From: Nocardioides sp.
GTDB lineage: Bacteria > Actinomycetota > Actinomycetes > Propionibacteriales > Nocardioidaceae
Reading direction: 5' to 3'
DNA: 6,669 nucleotides
NCBI GenBank assembly: GCA_031177735.1
Contig: JAPSKJ010000114.1
Coordinates: forward strand, 1-6,669
The translations under genes were made by a program, and so were the position numbers. Shown piece after piece: positions 1 to 5,181 of the stretch (position 1 is the first letter of the stretch; the number at the start of each line of letters is the position of its first letter). The notes under the pieces were generated by a model. That model saw nothing but the letters and a program-made list of their open reading frames with translations. It did no database searches and had not been told where the DNA came from.

Positions 1-380
1 GCGACGATGGCGCCCGGGCCGGCCAGCAGCGGCGTGCCGAGCGGCACGAGCGCGACGTTGGCGTTGGCGTTCGCGGTGTGCTCGGCCTCGTTGTCGGTGA
101 GCAGCTCGAGGGCGACCAGGAGCAGCAGCAGCCCGCCCGCGCACTGCAGCGCCGGCAGCGAGATGTGCATGTAGTCGAGGATCGCCTGGCCGAAGAACGC
201 GAACAGCGTGATCACCAGGAACGACACGGCGACCGCCTGCCAGGCGGCCCGCCGGGCCGTCGCAGCGGAGCGACCGCTGGTCAGCGACAGGAAGATCGGC
301 ACCGTCCCGACCGGGTCCATGATGACGAACAGCGTCACGAAGACCTCGATGAGCAAGGTCGTGCTGATGATCTCGTTCAT
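1..380 (-). CDS. MarC family integral membrane protein, C-terminus cut by left edge
   Basis: The visible 126 residues are the N-terminal part of a MarC (UPF0056) family polytopic inner-membrane protein; the transported substrate, if any, is unknown for the family. Seen in the sequence: a first hydrophobic segment at about residues 5-20 leading into DPVGTVPIF (22-30), a second at about 48-66, a third in SLPALQCAGGLLLLLVALEL (74-93), and the PLGTPLLAGPGAI signature (113-125). These are the family's conserved blocks in the expected order. Members are usually about 200 residues, so roughly the last third lies outside the window. The ATG start is supported by a GGAGGTGG Shine-Dalgarno sequence 9 nt upstream. 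The start codon overlaps the stop of the PHP gene by 4 nt (ATGA), which suggests translational coupling. The old link of MarC to multiple antibiotic resistance is not a basis for a resistance call. Family assignment is firm; function is unknown. Confidence 0.93.
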   Translation of the reverse strand, partial: MNEIISTTLLIEVFVTLFVIMDPVGTVPIFLSLTSGRSAATARRAAWQAVAVSFLVITLFAFFGQAILDYMHISLPALQCAGGLLLLLVALELLTDNEAEHTANANANVALVPLGTPLLAGPGAIV

Positions 381-1270
381 GGGCGCACCACCTCCGGGGT
401 CGCTCGTCCGCTGTGCTGCGACGCCGCCGCGGCCAGCTCGAGGAGCCGGGCGTACTCCTCGGGGTCGGTGGTGTTGCAGCCCAGGTCGTGGTCGGTCTTG
501 CCGGTGCCGTGGTAGTCGCTCGACCCGGTCATCACCAGGCCGAGGTTGCGGCCGATCGCGCGCAGGGCGTCGCGGGTCTGCGGCGTGTGGTCCTGGTGGT
601 CGACCTCGATGCCGCGCAGGCCGGCCTCGGCCAGCACCGCGAGATCGGCCTCGTCGGGGCGTTGCCGGCCGGAGCGTCCCCACGGGTGCGCGACCACGCT
701 GACCCCGCCGGCCTCGGCGACCAGGCGCACCATGGTGATCAGCGGGGCGGCGTACCTGTCGACGTAGGCGGGCCGCCCGGCACCGAGGTAGCGGTCGAAC
801 GCCTCGTCGCGGTGGCCCACCACGCCGAGCGTGACGAGGGCGTCGGCGATGTGCGGCCGTCCGGTGGCGGCGGCATCGCCGGAGGCGGCGGCTACGTCGG
901 CCTCGCTGATGCTGATGCCCAGTCCACGCAGACGCTCGAGCATCAGCGGCACCCGGCCCTGGCGGCCAGCGAGGACCTTGGTCAGCTCCTCGACCAGCGG
1001 CGGATAGCTCGGGTCGGGCAGGTAGGCCAACAGGTGCACGTTGTGCGAGCTGCCGTCACCGGGCTCGTAGCGGGTGCTGATCTCCATGCCGCGCACCAGC
1101 TCGACGCCGGTCTCGCGGGCCGCCGCGACGGCCTCGTCCCAGCCGTCGGCGGTGTCGTGGTCGGTGAGCGCGACGACGTCCAGGCCCGCGCTCCGGGCGG
1201 CCCGGACGAGCTCGGCCGGCGACTCTGTCCCATCACTCACCCGCGAGTGGGTGTGGAGGTCGATGCGCAC
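377..1270 (-). CDS. PHP-domain metal-dependent phosphoesterase (nucleoside 3',5'-bisphosphate phosphatase / RNase AM-like)
   Basis: A 297-residue protein of the PHP superfamily, subgroup TrpH/YciV. Characterised relatives remove the 3' phosphate from nucleoside 3',5'-bisphosphates such as pAp, and E. coli RNase AM also trims RNA 5' ends. Visible metal-binding motifs: DLHTHS with H6 and H8, D13 in SDGTESP, TDHD with H38, E63 in GMEIS, H76/H79, the GRPHIA block (137-142), H195 in AHPWG, and D252/H254 in SSDYHG. The full ligand set appears present, so an active cytoplasmic enzyme is likely. Length fits the subgroup. The start is GTG: the frame is open back to the DUF6758 stop codon, but no ATG, GTG or TTG occurs in those 21 codons, and the family N-terminus begins right here. 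No convincing Shine-Dalgarno is seen. Its 3' end overlaps the MarC gene by 4 nt. The exact substrate is inferred from family only. A pAp substrate would be notable because sulfotransferase genes, whose by-product is pAp, lie upstream. Confidence 0.9.
   Translation of the reverse strand: MRIDLHTHSRVSDGTESPAELVRAARSAGLDVVALTDHDTADGWDEAVAAARETGVELVRGMEISTRYEPGDGSSHNVHLLAYLPDPSYPPLVEELTKVLAGRQGRVPLMLERLRGLGISISEADVAAASGDAAATGRPHIADALVTLGVVGHRDEAFDRYLGAGRPAYVDRYAAPLITMVRLVAEAGGVSVVAHPWGRSGRQRPDEADLAVLAEAGLRGIEVDHQDHTPQTRDALRAIGRNLGLVMTGSSDYHGTGKTDHDLGCNTTDPEEYARLLELAAAASQHSGRATPEVVRP
388..395 (-). promoter_or_regulatory. Strong Shine-Dalgarno site for the MarC-family gene
   Basis: The minus strand reads GGAGGTGG, an almost full anti-16S match, ending 9 nt (7 nt if counted from the last G) before the ATG at 380. 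It lies inside the last codons of the PHP gene. It supports the start choice and reinitiation or coupling at the ATGA overlap. Confidence 0.75.
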
Positions 1271-1333
1271 CGGCCGAGCGTAGCGATCAGGGTGCTCCGG
1301 ACCCGATTCGCGGCGGCTGTGATCCTCGCCGGC

Positions 1334-1963
1334 TCACCACGGCGGCTTCGGCCCACCGAAGGGCACGTCGAGCAGCGCGGGACCCATCGTCGCCACGTTG
1401 CGCAGGATCCACTCCTCGCGCAGCAGCAGCATCGCGCTGGCGGGCCGCAGCACCAGCCAGAGCCAGCGGCCACCGGCCTCGCCCGCCACCACCGAGCGGT
1501 CCCACTCCCCCGCGGTGCCGCTGGTCGAGACCGGCCACAGCGGCACGGACTTCTGCTCCACCCGCACCTTCGTCGCCGGCGGACCGTCGCCGATCTCCGG
1601 CCCCGGGTCGTCGTGCCGCGTGCCGGCACACCTCGCGCCGAGCCCGATGCCCGCCTCCTCCGCGACGATCAGCACGTCGACCGGCCCGTCGAGGTCGCTG
1701 GTGCCGGAGACGGACGTGAAGGACGCCGAGCCCTCCACCACCCCGAAGTCGGTGACCCGCCACCCGGGACCAAGCGGCCACGGCAGGTAGGTCGGGAACC
1801 CGCCAGCCAGGGTCAGGTGGTCCACGAAGCCGTCGTACGACGCCTCCTCCGGGCGCCACAGCGGGGTGATGACGCCGTGCTCGGGACAGGACCAGCCCGG
1901 GACGCCGTCGCCGGTGCGCGCCGGCGGCGTCGGGCAGCGCGGGCAGCCGGCTGCGAGCGACAT
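1334..1963 (-). CDS. DUF6758 family protein with N-terminal zinc ribbon
   Basis: A 209-residue actinobacterial protein of unknown function that I recognise as DUF6758-like from memory. Visible features: a short zinc-ribbon-like N-terminus with C7-P-R-C10 and C26-P-E-H29; then PWPLGPGW (61-68), the E-E-A-G-I-G-L-G-A-R block (102-111), and a tryptophan-rich hydrophobic stretch near 168-182 (WLWLVLRPASAMLLL). Streptomyces relatives show the same PWPLP.GW and EELGVGLGARYAG blocks, as I recall them. No signal peptide is evident, and the hydrophobic stretch is short and looks more like a buried strand or helix than a clear membrane anchor. It is followed after 63 nt, in the same frame, by the PHP gene and then MarC; a DUF6758-PHP-MarC order is one I associate with other actinobacteria, so a shared role is plausible but undefined. 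The ATG start at 1963 places the zinc ribbon right at the N-terminus. No Shine-Dalgarno is clear, consistent with a possible leaderless mRNA. Confidence 0.85.
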   Translation of the reverse strand: MSLAAGCPRCPTPPARTGDGVPGWSCPEHGVITPLWRPEEASYDGFVDHLTLAGGFPTYLPWPLGPGWRVTDFGVVEGSASFTSVSGTSDLDGPVDVLIVAEEAGIGLGARCAGTRHDDPGPEIGDGPPATKVRVEQKSVPLWPVSTSGTAGEWDRSVVAGEAGGRWLWLVLRPASAMLLLREEWILRNVATMGPALLDVPFGGPKPPW

Positions 1964-1970
1964 GCCCTAC

Positions 1971-1999
1971 ACCGTCGCGTCGGCGCGGCCTTCAGTCAA
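1971..1999 (-). promoter_or_regulatory. Candidate promoter for DUF6758-PHP-MarC, possibly leaderless
   Basis: Reading the minus strand, a -35-like TTGACT (1994-1999) is followed after 17 nt by GACGGT (1971-1976). GACGGT keeps only the A and the final T of the TANNNT -10 consensus. The -10-like element ends 7 nt before the ATG at 1963, so transcription could start at or near the A of the start codon. The gene has no Shine-Dalgarno site, which fits a leaderless mRNA. The weak -10 keeps this tentative. Confidence 0.3.
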
Positions 2000-2070
2000 G
2001 CACCGCCCGACCCCGAGTCGAGTCGTCGCCGTCTCGCGTCAGCGGTCCCGGCATCACGTCGGGTGGTCGT

Positions 2071-2095
2071 GGCTCCCACACTGGTCCGGGGAGCC
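2071..2095 (-). terminator. Possible stem-loop after the histidine phosphatase
   Basis: GGCTCCC (2071-2077) pairs with GGGAGCC (2089-2095) around an 11-nt loop, starting 3 nt beyond the stop codon. There is no T-run after it on the minus strand, so if it terminates transcription it is not a classical intrinsic terminator. GC-rich chance pairing is a real alternative. Confidence 0.3.
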
Positions 2096-2098
2096 GGC

Positions 2099-2656
2099 TC
2101 AGCTGTTCCAGCGGGTGACGACCGGCTGGCCGCGGTCGTCGCCCAGCACGCTCAGCGTCGCCGTGTCGAGGCGGAACATCCGGCCCGCGCTGGCCGGCAG
2201 GCCGAGCCATCGGGCCGCCAGGGCGCGCAGCGAGTGGCCGTGGGCGAAGAGGAGCACGTCGCCGTCGGCCGCTCTCGCCCGCTTGATCACCCGGTCGAGC
2301 CGGTCGGTGACCTGCTCGGCGCTCTCGCCACCCGGTGAGGGGTGGGTCCACACCGTCCAGTCGGGCGCGACCTCACGGATCTGCTCACGGGTGAGCCCCT
2401 CGTAGTCGCCGTAGCCCCACTCCACCAGGTCCTCGTCCACCTCGGCGTCGGCGAAGCCCGCCAGCTCGGCGGTCCGCCGCGCCCGCAGCCGCGGCGAGGT
2501 CAGCACCAGGGCGAAGTCGTGACCGGCCAGCCGCGCGGCCAGCCCGCGGGCGATCTCCTCACCCTCGGGCAGCAGGGGCAGGTCGGTCACCGAGGTGTGT
2601 CGCCCGGTGGTGCTCCACTCCGTCGCGCCGTGCCGGATGAGGTAGACGTCGCCCAT
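2099..2656 (-). CDS. Histidine phosphatase family protein (phosphoglycerate mutase-like acid phosphatase)
   Basis: A 185-residue cytoplasmic member of the histidine phosphatase superfamily. Catalysis in this family goes through a phosphohistidine intermediate. Seen: the N-terminal RHG motif (R8-H9-G10 in YLIRHGATEWS), the SPRLRARRTAE block carrying the second arginine (R60), the acidic residue E79 in EWGYGDYEG, and the second catalytic histidine in AHGHS (H139). All core residues are present. The blocks EWGYGDYEGLT, REVAPDWTVWTH and PGGES resemble Mycobacterium tuberculosis Rv3214, annotated as a phosphoglycerate mutase-like protein but shown to be an acid phosphatase; this comparison is from memory. 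A broad-specificity phosphatase is therefore more likely than a glycolytic mutase. I chose the ATG at 2656 because the first beta strand starts there; an in-frame GTG at 2692 would add 12 residues. Neither start has a good Shine-Dalgarno. It follows the DUF5302 gene by 46 nt. Confidence 0.9.
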   Translation of the reverse strand: MGDVYLIRHGATEWSTTGRHTSVTDLPLLPEGEEIARGLAARLAGHDFALVLTSPRLRARRTAELAGFADAEVDEDLVEWGYGDYEGLTREQIREVAPDWTVWTHPSPGGESAEQVTDRLDRVIKRARAADGDVLLFAHGHSLRALAARWLGLPASAGRMFRLDTATLSVLGDDRGQPVVTRWNS

Positions 2657-2702
2657 GGCGGTCAGTGTGTCAGCGACCGACCGCCGGGGCACCGCCGGGC
2701 CG

Positions 2703-2867
2703 TCAGCCGGACTTGCGGCGGTGCACCCGCTTGCCAGACGCCGGCCCGTGCACCTCGGCGCGCCCCTTGTCGTGAGACTGGTGCTCCACGCCGGTGTCGT
2801 TGGCCTTCTTCTTCTCCAGCGCCTCGCGCATCTTGGCCTTGAGGTCCTCGTTGCTCGATGCAGTCAT
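2703..2867 (-). CDS. DUF5302-like small charged protein, 54 residues
   Basis: A short gene encoding MTASSNEDLKAKMREALEKK followed by a polar linker and the basic end HRRKSG. The layout (S-x-E-D-L-K-x-K-x-R-E-A-L-x-x-K near the N-terminus, a GPAS/HGP segment, and a terminal RRKSG) matches the actinobacterial DUF5302 family as I remember it. Members are typically 50-70 residues. The protein is very hydrophilic, with a short amphipathic helix at about residues 6-22 and an otherwise probably disordered tail; there is no membrane segment or signal peptide. Function is unknown. Start support: ATG with TGAGG 9 nt upstream. The gene sits alone after the mcd gene, with 77 nt before it containing a hairpin, and 46 nt before the histidine phosphatase. 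It may be co-transcribed with the phosphatase. Confidence 0.85.
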   Translation of the reverse strand: MTASSNEDLKAKMREALEKKKANDTGVEHQSHDKGRAEVHGPASGKRVHRRKSG

Positions 2868-2876
2868 GCCGACCAG

Positions 2877-2881
2877 CCTCA
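2877..2881 (-). promoter_or_regulatory. Shine-Dalgarno site for the DUF5302 gene
   Basis: The minus strand reads TGAGG, ending 9 nt before the ATG at 2867. It supports this small gene being translated and fixes its start. Confidence 0.5.
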
Positions 2882-2913
2882 CACCGCGACCCCACCCGCG
2901 TCGAGGGGTTTAC

Positions 2914-2937
2914 CGTCCCCACAGGTCATTGGGGACG
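2914..2937 (-). terminator. Stem-loop 7 nt beyond the mcd stop codon
   Basis: CGTCCCC (2914-2920) pairs perfectly with GGGGACG (2931-2937) around a 10-nt, AT-richer loop (2921-2930). It lies between the mcd-like gene and DUF5302. No T-run follows on the minus strand; after it comes GGTAAACCCC. Its position fits a transcript end or RNA-stabilising hairpin for the hydratase gene. Confidence 0.42.
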
Positions 2938-2944
2938 CCGACAC

Positions 2945-3979
2945 TCACCGCGGCACGAACGCCCAGTAGTCCAGGTCCAGGAGTACGCCGGCGGCGTACT
3001 TGCCATCGGCGCCGCGCAGCGTCATCGACTCGTCGCGGCCCTTGGTGGCGACCAGCCGCAGCCGCAGCGCGCCGACTCCGGGGGCGGCGGTCGCGGCCTT
3101 GTCGAGCACCTCCGACCAGGCGTAGACGGTGTCACCGGCGAACGCCGGGGCGACGTGCGAGCCGGCGTTGATCGCTGCGATGAGCGCCGCGTTGGCGAGG
3201 CCGTTGAAGGACAGCGCGCGGGCCATCGAGATGACGTGGCCGCCGTAGATCAGGCGGTTGCCGTCGGGGCGCGCCTCGGTGTTGAAGTGGACCTTCGCGG
3301 TGTTCTGCCACAGCCGGGTGGCCAGCATGTGCTCGGCGTCGGTGAGCGTGACCCCGTCGACGTGGTCGATCCGCTCGCCGACCTCGTAGTCGTCGAACGT
3401 GTGCGGCTCGCCGGCGCTGGCGAAGTCGTAGGCGGTGAAGTCCAGACCGTCGGGGACGACCAGCTCGGCCGGCGCCACGACCGGCGCGAGCTCCGGCACG
3501 ACCGTCTCGGGGGCCGGCGCCTCGACGTCGCGCTTGTGGACCATCACCCACCGGCACCAGTCCAGCGCCACCTCGCCGCGCTGGTTGGTCGCGGTGGAGC
3601 GCACGTAGACCACGCCCGTCTTGCCGGTGGAGTTCTGCTTCAGGCCGATGACCTCGGACCGGGTCGACAGCGTGTCACCCGGGAAGACCGGCTGGTGGAA
3701 CCGCAGCTCGGCGTAGCCGAGGTTGGCCACAGCGTTGAGCGAGATGTCCGGCACCGTCTTGCCGAACGCGATGTGGAAGGCGATGAGCTCCTCGACCGGG
3801 TGGGCGGCGAAGCCGACCGCGGCCGCGAACTGCGCCGAGGACGGGATCGGGAACCGGGTCGGGTAGAGCGCGCCGTAGAGCGCGCGGTCGCCTTCGGTGA
3901 CGGTGCGGGGCGTGGGGTGCTCGAGCACCTGCCCCACGGTGAAGTCCTCGAAGAAGTTGCCGCCGTTGGTCTTGCTCAT
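2945..3979 (-). CDS. mcd: Mesaconyl-CoA hydratase (MaoC-type double hotdog, ethylmalonyl-CoA pathway)
   Basis: A 344-residue cytoplasmic enzyme. The family interconverts beta-methylmalyl-CoA and mesaconyl-CoA (EC 4.2.1.148) in the ethylmalonyl-CoA pathway, which lets cells without isocitrate lyase assimilate acetyl-CoA. The protein has two hotdog halves (about 1-150 and 190-344). Many segments match alphaproteobacterial Mcd as I recall it: GNFFEDF (7-13), TPRTVTEGD (23-31), FHIAFGKTVPDISLN (68-82), ANLGYA (85-90), FPGDTLSTRSEVIGLKQN (99-116), GKTGVVYV (119-126), RWVMVHKRD (143-151), APAPETVVP (154-162), DDYEVGERIDHVDGVT (196-211) and AEHMLATRL (215-223). The hydratase-like residues NTAKVHFN (226-233) and YGGH (245-248) are in the second half. 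The ATG at 3979 matches the family N-terminus (MSKTNGGNFFEDF); upstream codons in the same frame overlap the sulfotransferase and are not family-like. No Shine-Dalgarno is obvious. None of ccr, ecm, mcl or a methylsuccinyl-CoA dehydrogenase is in view. A related (R)-specific enoyl-CoA hydratase is the alternative, less likely given the match. Confidence 0.9.
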   Translation of the reverse strand: MSKTNGGNFFEDFTVGQVLEHPTPRTVTEGDRALYGALYPTRFPIPSSAQFAAAVGFAAHPVEELIAFHIAFGKTVPDISLNAVANLGYAELRFHQPVFPGDTLSTRSEVIGLKQNSTGKTGVVYVRSTATNQRGEVALDWCRWVMVHKRDVEAPAPETVVPELAPVVAPAELVVPDGLDFTAYDFASAGEPHTFDDYEVGERIDHVDGVTLTDAEHMLATRLWQNTAKVHFNTEARPDGNRLIYGGHVISMARALSFNGLANAALIAAINAGSHVAPAFAGDTVYAWSEVLDKAATAAPGVGALRLRLVATKGRDESMTLRGADGKYAAGVLLDLDYWAFVPR

Positions 3980-4006
3980 GACCCGCGATTGTGGCCTACC
4001 CGACCG

Positions 4007-4030
4007 CACCGCGCAGCGCCCGCGCGGGTG
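4007..4030 (-). terminator. GC-rich stem-loop 7 nt beyond the 4038-5180 stop codon
   Basis: CACCGCGC (4007-4014) pairs with GCGCGGGTG (4022-4030) with one bulged base, around a 7-nt loop. It lies in the 58-nt gap between the sulfotransferase-like gene and mcd. There is no T-run after it. Placement suggests a transcript boundary or attenuating hairpin, but high GC makes chance pairing common. Confidence 0.35.
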
Positions 4031-4037
4031 GGAAAAC

Positions 4038-5180
4038 TCACCCGCGGCCGAGCCAGCGGCGGCGTCCGCTCCCCTGCTCGAGCGCGGCGCGCAGCTCGTC
4101 CCGCTCGGCGGTGAGGCGGGCGATCTCCTCGCGGTGCTCGACCAGCTCGGCCCAGTGCAGCACCGCCAAGTCGGCGATGGTGTCGACGGCGACCTCGGAG
4201 ACGGCGGAGTCGGGCACGTCGCTGGTGCCGGTCGGAGCATCCGGCGCCGGGAGCAGGTCGTCGGGGCGGCCGACCAGGTCCACCCCGAGGGCGAGCAGCC
4301 CGTCGAGCTGGGCGCGCGCCTCGTTCCGGCACCAGTCGACGTACTGCTCGGGTAGGCGGATCGAGGTGCGCCTGCGCTGCTTGAGGCTGCCGCGGGCCAA
4401 CCACTCGCGCACGCCCACCTTGTAGGCGTCGGGGTGCTCCCCGAGGCGGTCGCCGAGCGCGATGTTGACCCGGCGCAGCATCTCGGCCTGCTCCAGGGAC
4501 AGCGACTGGTTGAGCGTCGCGCTGGGCTCCATGAGCAGCGCGGGGTCCAGACCGACCAGCCCGCAGAACAGCTCGTTGAGGCTGCCCTCGGTGCGGTCGG
4601 GCGGCGGCACGGCCACCACGTGGACGTGGTCCAGGCCGACCCGGTCGGCCCAGCGGCCGACCATCGCGGGCAGGTCCTGGCGGGCGAGGAACAGCGCGGC
4701 GGCGGGCGTGCGGTCGCGGATGCCGGCGACGAAGTCGTCGAAGGTCACCGTGTCGCGCGACTTCACGCACTGCTGCCACTCCGAGGGGATGACCACGCCC
4801 CAGTGACGAGCGGTGAGGATCACCTCGACGTCGAAGCCGGCGTCCTCGATGCGGGTGACCACCAGGTCGATGATGTGCGCGGGCATCTCGGCGAGCGCTT
4901 CGAGGCTGACGATGTGGCGCGGCGCCTCGCGCTTGCGCAGCGCGCGGACCAGCGCCGCGGCACCCTGCTCACCCAGCGCCGGGTCGCCCTGCCCGCGGTA
5001 GCGCTTGAGCGGCTTCATCACCGCGCCGTACTGGTGGCGGGTGGTGGCCGCCAGGCGGACGCCGTGCTCGCGGATCACCTTGCGCGAGCGCAGCAACGAG
5101 GCCTGGAGGTAGGTGGTGCCGCTCTTCCGGGTGCCGATGTGGAGGTACACCTGGGGACGCGGCTGATTCACATCCGGCAC
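4038..5180 (-). CDS. Sulfotransferase-like protein (paralogue 2) with C-terminal coiled coil
   Basis: A 380-residue protein with a PAPS-dependent sulfotransferase-like fold. The N-terminal YLHIGTRKSGTTYLQ (12-26) is a 5'-phosphosulfate-binding loop with K19, S20, G21 and T22. The 3'-phosphate-binding element follows a strand: ILTARHW...S, with R125 and S133 spaced eight residues apart as in cytosolic sulfotransferases. Shared with its neighbour are PSEWQQCVKSR (132-142), TFDDF (146-150), a VHVVAVP strand (186-192) and NQSLSLEQAEMLRRVN (224-239), ending at GDRL. After a Pro-rich linker (about 311-325) comes a helical, coiled-coil-like segment (about 335-368) and a basic end GRRRWLGRG. No signal peptide or membrane helix, so probably cytoplasmic; the acceptor is unknown. 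The start is GTG at 5180, 1 nt after the TAG stop of the upstream gene; GTG at 5171 is an alternative. Both are consistent with translational coupling in an operon. Confidence 0.82.
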   Translation of the reverse strand: MPDVNQPRPQVYLHIGTRKSGTTYLQASLLRSRKVIREHGVRLAATTRHQYGAVMKPLKRYRGQGDPALGEQGAAALVRALRKREAPRHIVSLEALAEMPAHIIDLVVTRIEDAGFDVEVILTARHWGVVIPSEWQQCVKSRDTVTFDDFVAGIRDRTPAAALFLARQDLPAMVGRWADRVGLDHVHVVAVPPPDRTEGSLNELFCGLVGLDPALLMEPSATLNQSLSLEQAEMLRRVNIALGDRLGEHPDAYKVGVREWLARGSLKQRRRTSIRLPEQYVDWCRNEARAQLDGLLALGVDLVGRPDDLLPAPDAPTGTSDVPDSAVSEVAVDTIADLAVLHWAELVEHREEIARLTAERDELRAALEQGSGRRRWLGRG

Positions 5181-5181
5181 C

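Larger units (their letters stand above)
1964..2098. other. 135-nt intergenic region, largest gap in the window
   Basis: This gap separates the histidine phosphatase from the DUF6758 gene. It holds a stem-loop next to the phosphatase stop and the candidate promoter described at 1971-1999. I see no small gene with a recognisable product in it on either strand. Confidence 0.6.

Noticed and set aside
2091..2100. Perfect 10-bp palindrome GAGCCGGCTC as an operator
   Set aside because: It overlaps the phosphatase stop codon, has no second copy nearby, and GC palindromes of this length are frequent in such DNA.
413..2338. 641-residue plus-strand open frame
   Set aside because: It runs antisense through the PHP, DUF6758 and histidine phosphatase genes. 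It has no recognisable domain and is rich in Arg/Ala/Val/Gly/Gln, the usual product of a GC-rich antisense frame.
2657..2692. Upstream GTG start for the histidine phosphatase
   Set aside because: It has no Shine-Dalgarno, and the family's first beta strand starts just after the ATG at 2656. It remains possible but is not preferred.
2858..4114. 418-residue plus-strand open frame
   Set aside because: It is antisense to mcd over nearly its full length, and mcd has strong family matches. No domain is visible in it.
3980..4240. N-terminal extension of mcd to a start at 4240
   Set aside because: The extra 87 residues overlap the sulfotransferase-like gene in another frame and are Pro/Ser/Arg-rich. 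Mcd proteins begin with the MSKTN...NFFEDF segment found at 3979.
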